A DNA stretch of 34,161 nucleotides from Planctomycetota bacterium. Its GTDB lineage: Bacteria; Planctomycetota; MHYJ01; JACPRB01. Shown here one piece after another: positions 16,545-24,140 of the stretch. The first letter of the stretch is position 1. Each line of letters opens with the position of its first letter. The DNA lies in the NCBI GenBank assembly GCA_016209705.1, contig JACQVR010000016.1, positions 1-34,161 on the forward strand. Direction: 5' to 3'. The notes below the pieces were generated by a model. It was not told where the DNA came from and did not search any database. It was given only the letters and a program-made list of their open reading frames with translations. The position numbers and the translations under genes are program-made.

Positions 16545-16784
16545 TCAAGTCTGCGACGTCATGGCGCGCCGTAATCGTACGCCGGCCAACCTTAGTTGAC
16601 GACGCAACTCGGCGGAATCCACTCCATGCAATGCGGCCACCCCGCATTCTTCGAAGTCGTCTCCGCCGTTGAGCAACATGAGCATGAGGTTGCGCTGCAA
16701 TGGACTTCCCTCGTCCAGCAGCTTCTTCAATACCAGCGTTCGATCCTCCGGCGTTCTCCAGTCCGCGTTATCTTTTTTCTGCAT
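16545..16784 (-). CDS. Small protein of unknown function
   Basis: A 79-residue product starting MQKKDNADWRTPEDRTLVLK, with a likely helical middle (LQRNLMLMLLNGGDDFEECG) and an Arg-rich end (LRRQLRLAGVRLRRAM). GAGAGG sits 3 nt before the ATG. No family is recognised. It is on the same strand as the antitoxin remnant downstream and the RRM gene upstream, but a terminator separates it from the latter. Confidence 0.45.
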   Translation of the reverse strand: MQKKDNADWRTPEDRTLVLKKLLDEGSPLQRNLMLMLLNGGDDFEECGVAALHGVDSAELRRQLRLAGVRLRRAMTSQT

Positions 16785-16842
16785 CGTCCTCTCTCAGATC
16801 CATGCGTTGTCATAACGCTCGGACGTTAAACTGAAATGGCGA

Positions 16843-16870
16843 AAACGTAAGAGCGCCCGTTGCCGGGCGC
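16843..16870 (-). terminator. Terminator of the RRM protein gene
   Basis: On the minus strand GCGCCCG-GCAA-CGGGCGC forms a perfect 7-bp stem with a GNRA-type GCAA tetraloop (16853-16870), followed by TCTTACGTTTT. It begins 19 nt after the stop. Confidence 0.75.
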
Positions 16871-16888
16871 CCTTCACCTTCCTCGCCC

Positions 16889-17185
16889 CTACCAGCCGCG
16901 TCCGAAGCTGCGGCCGCGAGCGCCGCCGTCGCTACGTCCTTCGCCCCTGGGCCGTGCCTCGTTGACCGTGATGGCACGGCCACAGATCTCCGTGAGATTG
17001 AGGGCCGCGAGCGCCGCCTCGGCCTCGGCCTTGGCGGACATTTCGACAAACCCAAAGCCCCGTGAGCGTCCCGTCATCTTGTCCTTGATGATGGCAACCG
17101 ACTGTACCTCGCCGTGCGCCTGAAACGCGCTCCGCAGGTCGTCTTCGGTCACCTCGTACGACAAGTTACCTACGAAAATGTTCAC
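16889..17185 (-). CDS. RRM-type glycine-rich RNA-binding protein
   Basis: A 98-residue protein with a single RNA recognition motif. RNP2 is NIFVGNLSY at residues 2-10 and RNP1 is SRGFGFVEM around residue 45. A Gly/Arg-rich tail follows (GRSDGGARGRSFGRGW). This is the architecture of the cold-inducible Rbp family in bacteria, which bind single-stranded RNA in the cytoplasm. The GTG at 17185 is chosen because AAAGGAG lies 5 nt upstream; the long in-frame extension further upstream is not coding. Confidence 0.92.
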   Translation of the reverse strand: MNIFVGNLSYEVTEDDLRSAFQAHGEVQSVAIIKDKMTGRSRGFGFVEMSAKAEAEAALAALNLTEICGRAITVNEARPRGEGRSDGGARGRSFGRGW

Positions 17186-17532
17186 ATTCACTCCTTTGAG
17201 TGGGAACCAGATAAGATAAACTCGGGTGGTTTCGTTCAGAGTGCGTGGAGGTGATCGGTGTGTCCGCTCGCCGACACTCGGAAGGTTGCTTCCCGAACAG
17301 GGCGCACTATAGCATCTCAAAGGCTGCCGCGCAAGGGGCTTCGTAGCGGATGAAGCAACGCCGCCTCCCTTAGACCCGGGAGGAGCGCGGAGGAACGAGA
17401 AACCGATAGGTTTCTTCACGTCGTGGCCGGACGCCACGATCACAGAGTCGTGAAGCACTTTCGGTTCAATGCAGGTCTCGCCCCTGTCGTGCGCCAAGCC
17501 ACGCCGTATATGGGCTCAGGGCCGATTCGTAC

Positions 17533-18402
17533 CTATTCTCCTTGCAACCCGTCTTCGGCATTTGGCTTCGTTGCCGTGATATTGAGGCTCGTCACGAAGT
17601 CGCTCGGTTTGGCCCCTTCCGGCAATTTCCCGGCGATGTCCCGGTAGAGCGGGTCGGACCATGTGGCCATCTGGTCGATGTAGTCCGACTTGGGCTCGAA
17701 CGTCGCATCAACCAGCCCGGCTTCTCGGACCATCCGGCGCGTGTCGTCCACGAGCGCGGCCCCCGCAATGCAGCCCACCAGCGCCTGCACGGACTCCCGG
17801 ACCCGATCAGGCAAGGGTTGAAGAAGCGCAAGATCGGAAATCGAAACCCGTCCGCCCGGCTTGAGCACCCGCACGATCTCGCGCCAAACCCGCTCCTTGT
17901 CCGGTGAGAGGTTGATGACGCAGTTGGAGATCACCACGTCCACGCTCGCATCCGCCACGGGAAGGTGTTCGATCTCCCCCAAGCGGAACTCGACGTTGCC
18001 CAAGCCGGTGGATTTCCGGAAGGACTCCGCGTTACGACGAGCCTTGTCCAGCATGTCGGGCGTCATGTCGACACCGATGGCTTTCCCGGTGGGACCGACC
18101 TTTCTCGCGGCGATGAAAACGTCAAAACCGCCGCCCGCTCCCAGATCGAGCACGATTTCCCCGGGTCGAAGCGAGGCCATCGCCGTCGGGTTCCCACAGG
18201 ACAGTCCCATGTTCGCCCCTTCCGGGAGTCCGGCGAGCTCGTCGTCGTCGTAACCTACCCCGCCCGCCACGGCTTCCGCGGAGGAACCGCCGCAGGACTC
18301 AGGCCCGCAGCAGGAGCCGCCTTGTTTGGCGATCTGCCCGTAAGCCGAGCGAATCACATCGCGCACGTTCTGCGTTTCATCCTTGCCGTTCGAGCAATCC
18401 AT
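17533..18402 (-). CDS. arsM: Arsenite S-adenosylmethionine methyltransferase
   Basis: The 289-residue protein is an ArsM-type methyltransferase. The SAM-binding motif I is VLDLGAGGGFDVFIAARKVG. Cysteines expected to bind As(III) occur in NMGLSCGNP, DVVISNCVINLSPDKERV and LVGCIAGA. A Cys-rich N-terminal segment (GGSCCGPESCGGSS) is typical of bacterial ArsM. The enzyme methylates arsenite to volatile or excreted products. The ATG at 18402 has GAGGAG 7 nt upstream; the GTG at 18417 overlaps that site. It lies 105 bp after arsR on the same strand, so arsR probably controls it. Confidence 0.93.
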   Translation of the reverse strand: MDCSNGKDETQNVRDVIRSAYGQIAKQGGSCCGPESCGGSSAEAVAGGVGYDDDELAGLPEGANMGLSCGNPTAMASLRPGEIVLDLGAGGGFDVFIAARKVGPTGKAIGVDMTPDMLDKARRNAESFRKSTGLGNVEFRLGEIEHLPVADASVDVVISNCVINLSPDKERVWREIVRVLKPGGRVSISDLALLQPLPDRVRESVQALVGCIAGAALVDDTRRMVREAGLVDATFEPKSDYIDQMATWSDPLYRDIAGKLPEGAKPSDFVTSLNITATKPNAEDGLQGE

Positions 18403-18507
18403 TTGCGTTCTCCTCACGAGTTTTGGCTCTGAAGGGTCTCCGGCCGCGTCATGACGAAATCTCGGATTTCATCCCGAACCCGGCGGTAATGTCCAAGTGC
18501 TTCCTCC

Positions 18508-18867
18508 TCAGTTTGAGCTTCCATCGCCAGCTTCCGTCGCAGGGCCGCACGCCTTGGAGAGGCGCTTGACGTCCTGCATCACCTTCGGATGCCGTCCGAG
18601 ACAAACCTTCAAGCATCGCTGCAACGATTTCGCGAACGCCCCGGCGGGCTTCGCCAAGCGGTAGTGCATCCACGTTCCCTCACGCCTGGCCTCGACGACT
18701 CCGGCAGCCCTCAAGATGCCCAGGTGCCGGGAGACCTTGAAGTCGGCCTCCCCCAATGCCTCGGCCAGGTAGCACACGCAGGTTTCGCCTTTGACGGCAA
18801 GCAGCGCCGCCAGCCGCAGGCGCGTCGGTTCGCCCAAGGTTTTGAGAAGATTCGCCTCGCTCTTCAC
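18508..18867 (-). CDS. arsR: ArsR/SmtB-family arsenic-responsive repressor
   Basis: The 119-residue protein is a winged-helix repressor with LLKTLGEPTRLRLAALLAV followed by ETCVCYLAEAL, in which the Cys-Val-Cys pair is the As(III) sensor of the ArsR alpha-3 site. The recognition helix is DFKVSRHLGILRAAGVVEAR. It starts at GTG 18867 with AAGGAGG 5 nt upstream. The C-terminal tail (RCLKVCLGRHPKVM) holds further cysteines. A palindrome just upstream is its likely operator. The neighbouring arsM is the probable target. Confidence 0.93.
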   Translation of the reverse strand: MKSEANLLKTLGEPTRLRLAALLAVKGETCVCYLAEALGEADFKVSRHLGILRAAGVVEARREGTWMHYRLAKPAGAFAKSLQRCLKVCLGRHPKVMQDVKRLSKACGPATEAGDGSSN

Positions 18868-18881
18868 ACCGCCCTCCTTGC

Positions 18882-18933
18882 TGCATATCTGCACATATGT
18901 GCATATATTATCCGGCCGCGTTCAGGTTGTCCA
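18882..18933 (-). promoter_or_regulatory. arsR promoter with overlapping ArsR operator
   Basis: TGCACATATGTGCA (18890-18903) is a perfect 14-bp palindrome. TGCATAT also occurs as a direct repeat at 18882-18888 and 18900-18906. On the minus strand a candidate -35 TGGACA (18928-18933) and -10 TAATAT (18905-18910) are separated by 17 bp and abut the palindrome, so a bound ArsR dimer would block polymerase. Autoregulation is the standard mode for this family. Confidence 0.65.
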
Positions 18934-19030
18934 TGGACTTCATTTCCTTGTCTTGCCCACCGCCTCACGCTACGCTTCGTACCCTACCCCCCTTGATGAG
19001 GAAAGCCTGCGTCGTCCTCGCAGGTAAGGT

Positions 19031-21790
19031 ATGTCGGTCATCCTCGCGGCGGCGGCCCTGCTCCAGTTCCAGGACCAGGTCCGCGAGGAAGCCAAGGACT
19101 GGCGCCTGCTGCGCACCGAGCAGTTCGACGTCTACTACCCCTCCGACGACATGGAGGAGCGGGCCCGCCACTTCGCGGGCCTCTTCGAGGACGCCCGGGG
19201 GCGCCTGGAGAAGAGCTGCGGAGCGGTCCTGAAGCGGCGCGTCCGCATCTTCCTCTACCGGAGCGTGCACGACTTGGCCTCCTCCAGCGCCAATGCTCGG
19301 CCGCGCCCGATTCATCCGGCGCTTCGCGGCCGGGAGGCGGCCCCAGCGCCGTCGCGACCGTGCTGCCGTCTGGCGCAATCCCGGGCTTTCGCTTTCGCCG
19401 AGCCGCTTCAGGACCGCATCTTCCTCCACTGCCAGGGGAGCGACCGCTGGAACGCGTGGTTCGTCCGGCACGAACTGGTCCACCAATTACAGTTCCAGGA
19501 GATTTTCCCGACGCGGATCCCCTCGTGGACCATCGCCACCAACGACGGGATCATCCCGCAATGGTTCTGGGAGGGATTCGCCGACTATGGCGCGGGGATC
19601 TTCGACTCCGAGAAGGACGAGTACGTCCGAGACCTCCTCGAGGAGCACCTTTACGACCTCAAGGAGCTCTTCGACGGCTACCCGCTCAACGCCCACGATT
19701 ACATCGCCGTGTACTACGAAGGCTCGATGTTCTTCCGGTTCCTCGAGGAGGCGTACGGGCCAGGGACGGCGGCGAAGGTCTTCCAATCCTACGCGCGGCG
19801 CTTCCCGCTGACTATGGGCAAAATCCTCCGGCAGGCCTTGGGGAGGGATCGCGAGGAGCTTGAGGCGGCGTTCAAAACATGGATCGAGACGCTCTACGCC
19901 GCGAGGATGACGGGGAGGACGGCGCCGAACGAGCGGGTCACGGACACGCGTTCCTACTATCGCATCCTCACCGGCGCGGGCCGCTGGTCCCCGGACGGGA
20001 AACACCTCGCCTACAGTTCCATCAAGGACGTCGAGCCCGAAATCTATGTCGACGAGAAAGGGCTCCTGGGGCTGCGCCGGCTCTTCCAAGTGGAAGGCCT
20101 GCACTCCCCGCCCTCCTGGTCGCCGGACAGCCGGCGCCTCGTGCTCGCCGGATGGTGGAAGAACCGCGACTACCTGATCTTCTGCGACCTCAACGGCGGC
20201 GTAGAAGACGTCCTCCTGGATTTCGACGAGGTGACCGACCCCGCCTGGTCGCCGAATGGGGAGGACATCGTCTTCGCGGGCCTCAAGCACGGCACGGCGG
20301 ATCTGTACTGCTACAACCTGAAGGACAGGACGGTGGTCCGCCTCACCGAGGACACGAACGACGACCGTCATCCGGCTTGGAGCCCGGACGGCCGGAAGCT
20401 CGTGTGGATCCATGAGACCGACGGGCGCACCGAACTGGTCATGCTGGACATCGCCACGAAGACCCGCGCGGTCGCGGCGAAGACCCTCGCGCAGATGGAC
20501 CGTCCGCTGTGGACCCCGGACGGGAAGGCCCTCGTGGTCTCGGCGGACGTCGACGGCGTCTACGACGCGTTCCTTGTGGACGCCGTCACGGGGAAGGCAT
20601 CCCGGCTGACGCGTTTCCGCGGCGGCGTCCATTTCCCGCAGGTCGCGCCCGACGGGAAGACGCTGCTCTTCACGTATTTCGAGCGGCGCGGCACGGACCT
20701 CTTCACCGTGGCGATGAATCCCCAGGAGGAGCCGCGATTCGGCCAGGAGGATCGCGCCCCGTGGTACGAGCAGTTCCGGCCCGTCCCGCCGCGGGGCGAA
20801 CGCGCCATCAAGGAGCGGAAGTGGGCGCTGGACTGGCTGATGTTCCCGGTGATCGGCGAGTCGCTGGTCATCCCGGGCCTCCAGATCGAGGTCGCGGACC
20901 TGGACGCCGAGAATACGGTCTACCTCCAGGGCGTCTTCCTGGGTCCCCGATCGTGGGAGGCGATCTTCAGCGTGGTGAACACCCGGTATCGCCCGACGCT
21001 CGGGGTGGAGGCGATCTACGCGCGGGACCAGGAATTCACTTCCTTCGCGGCGGGTCCCTTCGTCGAGTATCCCCTGATCCCGGGGATCTCGACGTCGGTG
21101 GGCTGGTTGGCGCGGCATTCGCGCACGGATTTAGACGATGCCCCCGACGACGCGGCGACGGACTCCGGCCCGTCCGTCTCGCTGTCCGTCCGCCGTCAGT
21201 CCGGATGGCTGATCTTCGATCCGTCCTGGGGATTCTCGGCGCACGTCCAGGCCTCTTTCTTCAAGGAATCCTTCGGCGGCGATCGGACGCTGGCGGAATA
21301 TGGCGCGTCGCTGGAATACTCCTACGCCGTTTTGCAGGATCTGATCGTCTGGACGCGGGGCACCGGACTGAAGAAGGTCGGACCGCTGCTGGAAGACGAG
21401 CCGTACGAAATCGAGATGGCGGTGCGGGGCGCCGATTTCTTCGAGGGGAGTGAGTTGGGGTCGGGCAAGATCGAACTGCGCTTCCCGCTGGTCCGCGACC
21501 TGCTCTTTATGCCGATGGAGCTGGTCGGCCTGGGCGAGTACCTCCTGCTGAAGGACTTGCGGGGCTTCGGTTTCGCCGACGTCGGCTTCGTCGGCGGGGG
21601 TGGAGACACCCACCGGGCCTACAGCGGCGGTGTCGGATTGCGGGTCGATCTGTTCGTACTCCTATGGCCACTGACGACGATCCGCGCGCCGCTGCGTCTG
21701 GAGGTCTGGCGGGCGTGGGGCCGGCAGGACGAGGACCCGCCGTATGACTCGATCAACGCGACGGGGATTTCGATTTCCTTGCCGTACTAG
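19031..21790 (+). CDS. Zincin peptidase-like, TolB-type propeller and outer-membrane beta-barrel protein
   Basis: The 919-residue protein starts with a short hydrophobic signal (MSVILAAAALLQF). Residues 25-290 form a gluzincin-like domain with RHELVHQLQF (His147, Glu148, His151) and WFWEGFADYGAG (Glu181 as the third ligand), so it has the zinc site of MA-clan peptidases. Residues about 310-580 have PD40-type propeller repeats (GRWSPDGKHLAYSS, HPAWSPDGRKLVWIHE). Residues about 620-919 alternate like a surface-antigen/BamA-type barrel and end ISISLPY, a C-terminal aromatic typical of outer-membrane proteins. Residues 84-122 are unusually Arg/Pro/Ala-rich and may reflect a paired frameshift. The role is unknown; probably surface proteolysis or envelope maintenance. 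Confidence 0.83.
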   Translation: MSVILAAAALLQFQDQVREEAKDWRLLRTEQFDVYYPSDDMEERARHFAGLFEDARGRLEKSCGAVLKRRVRIFLYRSVHDLASSSANARPRPIHPALRGREAAPAPSRPCCRLAQSRAFAFAEPLQDRIFLHCQGSDRWNAWFVRHELVHQLQFQEIFPTRIPSWTIATNDGIIPQWFWEGFADYGAGIFDSEKDEYVRDLLEEHLYDLKELFDGYPLNAHDYIAVYYEGSMFFRFLEEAYGPGTAAKVFQSYARRFPLTMGKILRQALGRDREELEAAFKTWIETLYAARMTGRTAPNERVTDTRSYYRILTGAGRWSPDGKHLAYSSIKDVEPEIYVDEKGLLGLRRLFQVEGLHSPPSWSPDSRRLVLAGWWKNRDYLIFCDLNGGVEDVLLDFDEVTDPAWSPNGEDIVFAGLKHGTADLYCYNLKDRTVVRLTEDTNDDRHPAWSPDGRKLVWIHETDGRTELVMLDIATKTRAVAAKTLAQMDRPLWTPDGKALVVSADVDGVYDAFLVDAVTGKASRLTRFRGGVHFPQVAPDGKTLLFTYFERRGTDLFTVAMNPQEEPRFGQEDRAPWYEQFRPVPPRGERAIKERKWALDWLMFPVIGESLVIPGLQIEVADLDAENTVYLQGVFLGPRSWEAIFSVVNTRYRPTLGVEAIYARDQEFTSFAAGPFVEYPLIPGISTSVGWLARHSRTDLDDAPDDAATDSGPSVSLSVRRQSGWLIFDPSWGFSAHVQASFFKESFGGDRTLAEYGASLEYSYAVLQDLIVWTRGTGLKKVGPLLEDEPYEIEMAVRGADFFEGSELGSGKIELRFPLVRDLLFMPMELVGLGEYLLLKDLRGFGFADVGFVGGGGDTHRAYSGGVGLRVDLFVLLWPLTTIRAPLRLEVWRAWGRQDEDPPYDSINATGISISLPY

Positions 21791-21802
21791 CTTACGCATC
21801 AC

Positions 21803-22042
21803 CTTCCCGCCGACCCTCAAGCTCTGCTTGACTTCCCGCACCATGCAATTTCGGCACAGATGACCGCGTACGGTATCGAGTCTCCAGGTCACGGCATCCA
21901 GCTCGCTGGCTGACGCGTGTAGGACCTTCGACTCCAACCCTGCCCCACCCATGTCGCCAGCGAGTCCGCGCAACGCGGCAGCAATCACGAGCAACCGAAC
22001 GATGACGACAGTACGCGCAAGAACTTCGACACATACGGCCAT
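21803..22042 (-). pseudogene. Second full-length copy of the Cys-x2-Cys family, degenerate
   Basis: The frame from ATG 22042 reads MAVCVEVLARTVVIVRLLVI, AAALRGLAGDMGGAGLESKV, LHASASELDAVTWRLDTVRG and HLCRNCMVREVKQSLRVGGK. It aligns end to end with the copy at 14706-14945, including ALRGLAGD and LCxxC. There is no ribosome-binding site, and the frame has no stop until it has run antiparallel into the preceding barrel gene. It is therefore probably not a functional gene. It lies directly downstream of the Tae1 gene. Confidence 0.6.
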
Positions 22043-22116
22043 TGCAAGAACTGCATTGCTATACTTCGGACTGGGTCCGTCTTGGTCGGACACCACCCTG
22101 CTCCTCTTCTTCAGTT

Positions 22117-22572
22117 TCAACCTCGACCTACGCCCATGGTGATATGGACCTGCCGGAACGGCTTGTGCGGATAGTAAGCATAGATGACTTTATCACGGTC
22201 CGTCGCGTTCCAGGACCAATTGATGGTGGTGTTCTTTTTCCCCACTCCTCCCAGGCTGCCCCAGTAGGCGGTGGGGTATTTGCCGTGGGCCAGGGTTCCA
22301 GGAACCACAATGACCACATGCCCATTGGGATTGGCTCGCATTCCTCCCAGCACAAGGAATCCCTGCGTCGCTCTTTGGTTGGCCTCGACACCGTCCTTCA
22401 ATTTGAGCCACGGACTTCGCTGGATCTGGTCGGCAATGTCATTGGCTTGCCCGGTCAGAATTACGCCCAAGTCTGAACAAACAGCCTTCAAGAACCCGCT
22501 ACAATCGGCTTTAAAGGCTTCCCAGTGCTTTTCGCACGCGGTCACCACCTGGTCCTGCATCGGGATAGTCAT
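22117..22572 (-). CDS. Tae1-family (Tse1-like) peptidoglycan amidase, orphan
   Basis: The 151-residue protein resembles the Pseudomonas type VI effector Tse1 (154 residues), as remembered, along its whole length: ADCSGFLKAVCSDLGVILTG carries the nucleophile Cys24, ATQGFLVLGGM precedes NGHVVIVVPG with His85, then KYPTAYWGSLGGVG and WNATDRDKVIYAYY near the end. Tse1 is an NlpC/P60-fold enzyme that cleaves the gamma-D-glutamyl-meso-DAP bond of peptidoglycan. AGGAGG lies 5 nt before the ATG at 22572. There is no signal peptide, no recognisable immunity gene, and no VgrG, Hcp or other secretion gene in the window. It could be an orphan effector or a domesticated lysin. Remnants of the Cys-x2-Cys family flank it on both sides. 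Confidence 0.85.
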   Translation of the reverse strand: MTIPMQDQVVTACEKHWEAFKADCSGFLKAVCSDLGVILTGQANDIADQIQRSPWLKLKDGVEANQRATQGFLVLGGMRANPNGHVVIVVPGTLAHGKYPTAYWGSLGGVGKKNTTINWSWNATDRDKVIYAYYPHKPFRQVHITMGVGRG

Positions 22573-22661
22573 AAGCGCCTCCTGTGAACCATCCGCGGAG
22601 TTAGCAAAGGATTCAACCATGGTATCATGTCGTGCCCTGGACTCAACAGTGACGTCACCTC

Positions 22662-22745
22662 CTACTTTCCGCCAATCCTCAAGATCTCCTCCACTTCAAG
22701 CACCTTGCAGTTCCGGGACAGGTGTTGGCGAGCGGTATCGGATCT
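22662..22745 (-). pseudogene. Fourth, short copy of the Cys-x2-Cys family
   Basis: The minus-strand frame ending with TAG at 22662 encodes SDTARQHLSRNCKVLEVEEI LRIGGK, which matches the end of the copy at 21803-22042 (LDTVRGHLCRNCMVREVKQS, LRVGGK). The first cysteine is replaced by Ser. Upstream sequence is unrelated, so only the tail remains. Confidence 0.6.
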
Positions 22746-23012
22746 CAGGCCGGCCGCCCGATATGCTATTCGAATCGCTCCCGCAACGCATCCACTTCGG
22801 CGGCGAGCGGACGGCGCCGGAAGACTCGGGCGCCCCGGCGGTCGTGGGCCATGCCGATCCAGCGGGCAGGGTTCCGAAGCAAACCAGAACGCGCCTTTTC
22901 TTGCAGCAGGATATTGACCTAGTGCATTGAGCGACGTACGGAGTCCTGCGGGTGCGGAGCGTGGCCTACGCCGCAGCCAGTTGACCTGAACCTGCTGTTA
23001 AGGGCGGGTAAC
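22746..23012 (-). other. Eroded accessory DNA with one coding-like fragment
   Basis: Between 22766 and about 22918 the minus strand has a high-GC3 frame that ends ARSGLLRNPARWIGMAHDRR GARVFRRRPLAAEVDALRER FE followed by TAG. It has no convincing start and I do not recognise it. The remaining bases to 23012 show no gene. Confidence 0.3.
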
Positions 23013-23204
23013 TCAATGCAGTTTCCGGCAGCAGCTTGCGCAGACGGTGGGGTACGTGCGATAATTCCGCGTCTCGGATTGGATATAACACCTCCAGCAT
23101 CGTTGCCAATCCGCGCGAATCTGTTCGATAATCCCGCAGTAACGACACCGCAGTTCGGACGGCCCAGGCGGCCCGCTCCGTTTCTCGCTGAACTCGGCCG
23201 TCAT
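23013..23204 (-). CDS. Possible small three-knuckle zinc-ribbon protein
   Basis: A 63-residue frame with coding-like third positions contains three CxxC pairs: LRCRYCG, QRCWRCY and VCASCCRKLH. The spacing suggests one or two zinc sites. There is no clear ribosome-binding site before the ATG and no family is recognised. The alternative minus frame across the same bases is also open but has no cysteine pattern, so this call is tentative. Confidence 0.35.
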   Translation of the reverse strand: MTAEFSEKRSGPPGPSELRCRYCGIIEQIRADWQRCWRCYIQSETRNYRTYPTVCASCCRKLH

Positions 23205-23249
23205 GGATCCATCTTAGCAAACGGGCAGAGAGTCCACTCTCCACGGCCT

Positions 23250-23423
23250 GGCAAGACGCGCGATGAAGACGGCACGTGGAACGATCGTTACGCCAAGCTG
23301 CACAAGCGTTCGCGCAACGTCGGAACGGCGTTCGCGATGTTGGCCTTGCTTGCCGACAAGACACCCCTGCCGCCGAAATTGAGTGACATCAAGGGCAAGG
23401 ACCAGAGGAGGCGTGAATTCTAA
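23250..23423 (+). pseudogene. 3' remnant of an unknown gene
   Basis: The plus-strand frame encodes GKTRDEDGTWNDRYAKLHKR followed by SRNVGTAFAMLALLADKTPL and stops at 23423. Codon third positions are GC-rich from here on but not upstream, and no start codon is found, so this looks like the tail of a lost gene. The family is unknown. Confidence 0.3.
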
Positions 23424-23516
23424 ATTGGCGCGGACGCACCAACGTCCAAACCGTCAGAAGCCGGAACCGCCGGGCTCCCCCTCTCCCCCATCCCCGCCTG
23501 GATGGCCGCAGGAGAA

Positions 23517-23918
23517 CTACGGTGCTTGTTGTTGCTTCTTCTCCGCCCTGAACCTCGCCCACCTACGCCTTGCCGCATCCGCGATCTTCTTGAGCCCCTC
23601 GGCGCTGAACCGGCGACGCCTTGCCGGTTTCATAACGGCCCGGACCGCGCCCTTGACTTTCGCCCACCGTCGCTTCGCCGCCTCGGACAGCTTCTGCCGG
23701 GCCTCGGCCGACAGTCGGCGGCGGCGCTTCAGCGGCTGGCGCGGGGCGTGTTCCCCGCCCATCTGCCGTTCGATCTTCCGCTGCAGCTTCGCCACCTCGC
23801 GCTGGCGGCGCTCAAGCTGGCTTTCGAGCTGGGAGAGGCGGTCCAGCCGCTTCTTTTGACGGATGGCCTCTTGGAGCTGGCGGACGGACAGGCGGCGGAG
23901 AACACGGTTGGGAATCAT
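23517..23918 (-). CDS. Basic coiled-coil protein with repeated SAEAR-RRWA motifs
   Basis: A 133-residue, strongly basic protein. Residues about 10-52 form a coiled coil (LQEAIRQKKRLDRLSQLESQ). Two copies of a motif of about 23 residues follow, SAEARQKLSEAAKRRWAKVK and SAEGLKKIADAARRRWARFR. The motif resembles the short Ser-x-Glu-x-Arg…RRWA elements found in bacterial histone-like and other DNA-binding proteins. The ATG at 23918 is the first Met; an in-frame TTG at 23960 is an alternative. DNA binding is an inference from charge and motif. Confidence 0.5.
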   Translation of the reverse strand: MIPNRVLRRLSVRQLQEAIRQKKRLDRLSQLESQLERRQREVAKLQRKIERQMGGEHAPRQPLKRRRRLSAEARQKLSEAAKRRWAKVKGAVRAVMKPARRRRFSAEGLKKIADAARRRWARFRAEKKQQQAP

Positions 23919-23972
23919 GGTGCGTATCTTGGCGTCGGTCGCAACGGACGTCAAGAACAACGAGGGAACACC

Positions 23973-24130
23973 GTGAAAGGCATCATCTTCAACCTGGCGG
24001 AACGCATCGTGACCGACAAGGCCGGTCCTTCGCGGAAGGACTCATCGAGGGGGCGGCGGAGCACTTCGGTGAGAAGATCCACTTGATCCAGGTAGAATGT
24101 ACGCGGAAGGGAGTTGAATCTTCTCCAAAA
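23973..24130 (+). pseudogene. Internally deleted haem-NO-binding (HNOB/H-NOX-like) gene
   Basis: A GTG with GAGGG upstream starts VKGIIFNLAERIVTDKAG, the hallmark N-terminus of the haem NO-binding family (MKGIIFNLLExFV). From 24029, in another frame, follows FAEGLIEGAAEHFGEKIHLI QVECTRKG, the normal C-terminal part of the same family. Roughly 100-130 residues between, including the region of the haem-ligating His, are missing. The join at about 24026-24031 is thus an internal deletion with frameshift. It overlaps the upstream leader of the next gene. Confidence 0.65.
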
Positions 24131-24140
24131 GGAGCGCTTC

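Noticed and set aside
19487..21118. 543-codon minus-strand open frame
   Set aside because: Antisense shadow of the zincin-propeller-barrel gene; low-complexity Arg/Glu/Val content and no domain.
21803..23012. Tai1-type immunity gene next to tae1
   Set aside because: Neither flank encodes a signal-peptide-bearing protein of the expected size; both hold remnants of the Cys-x2-Cys family.
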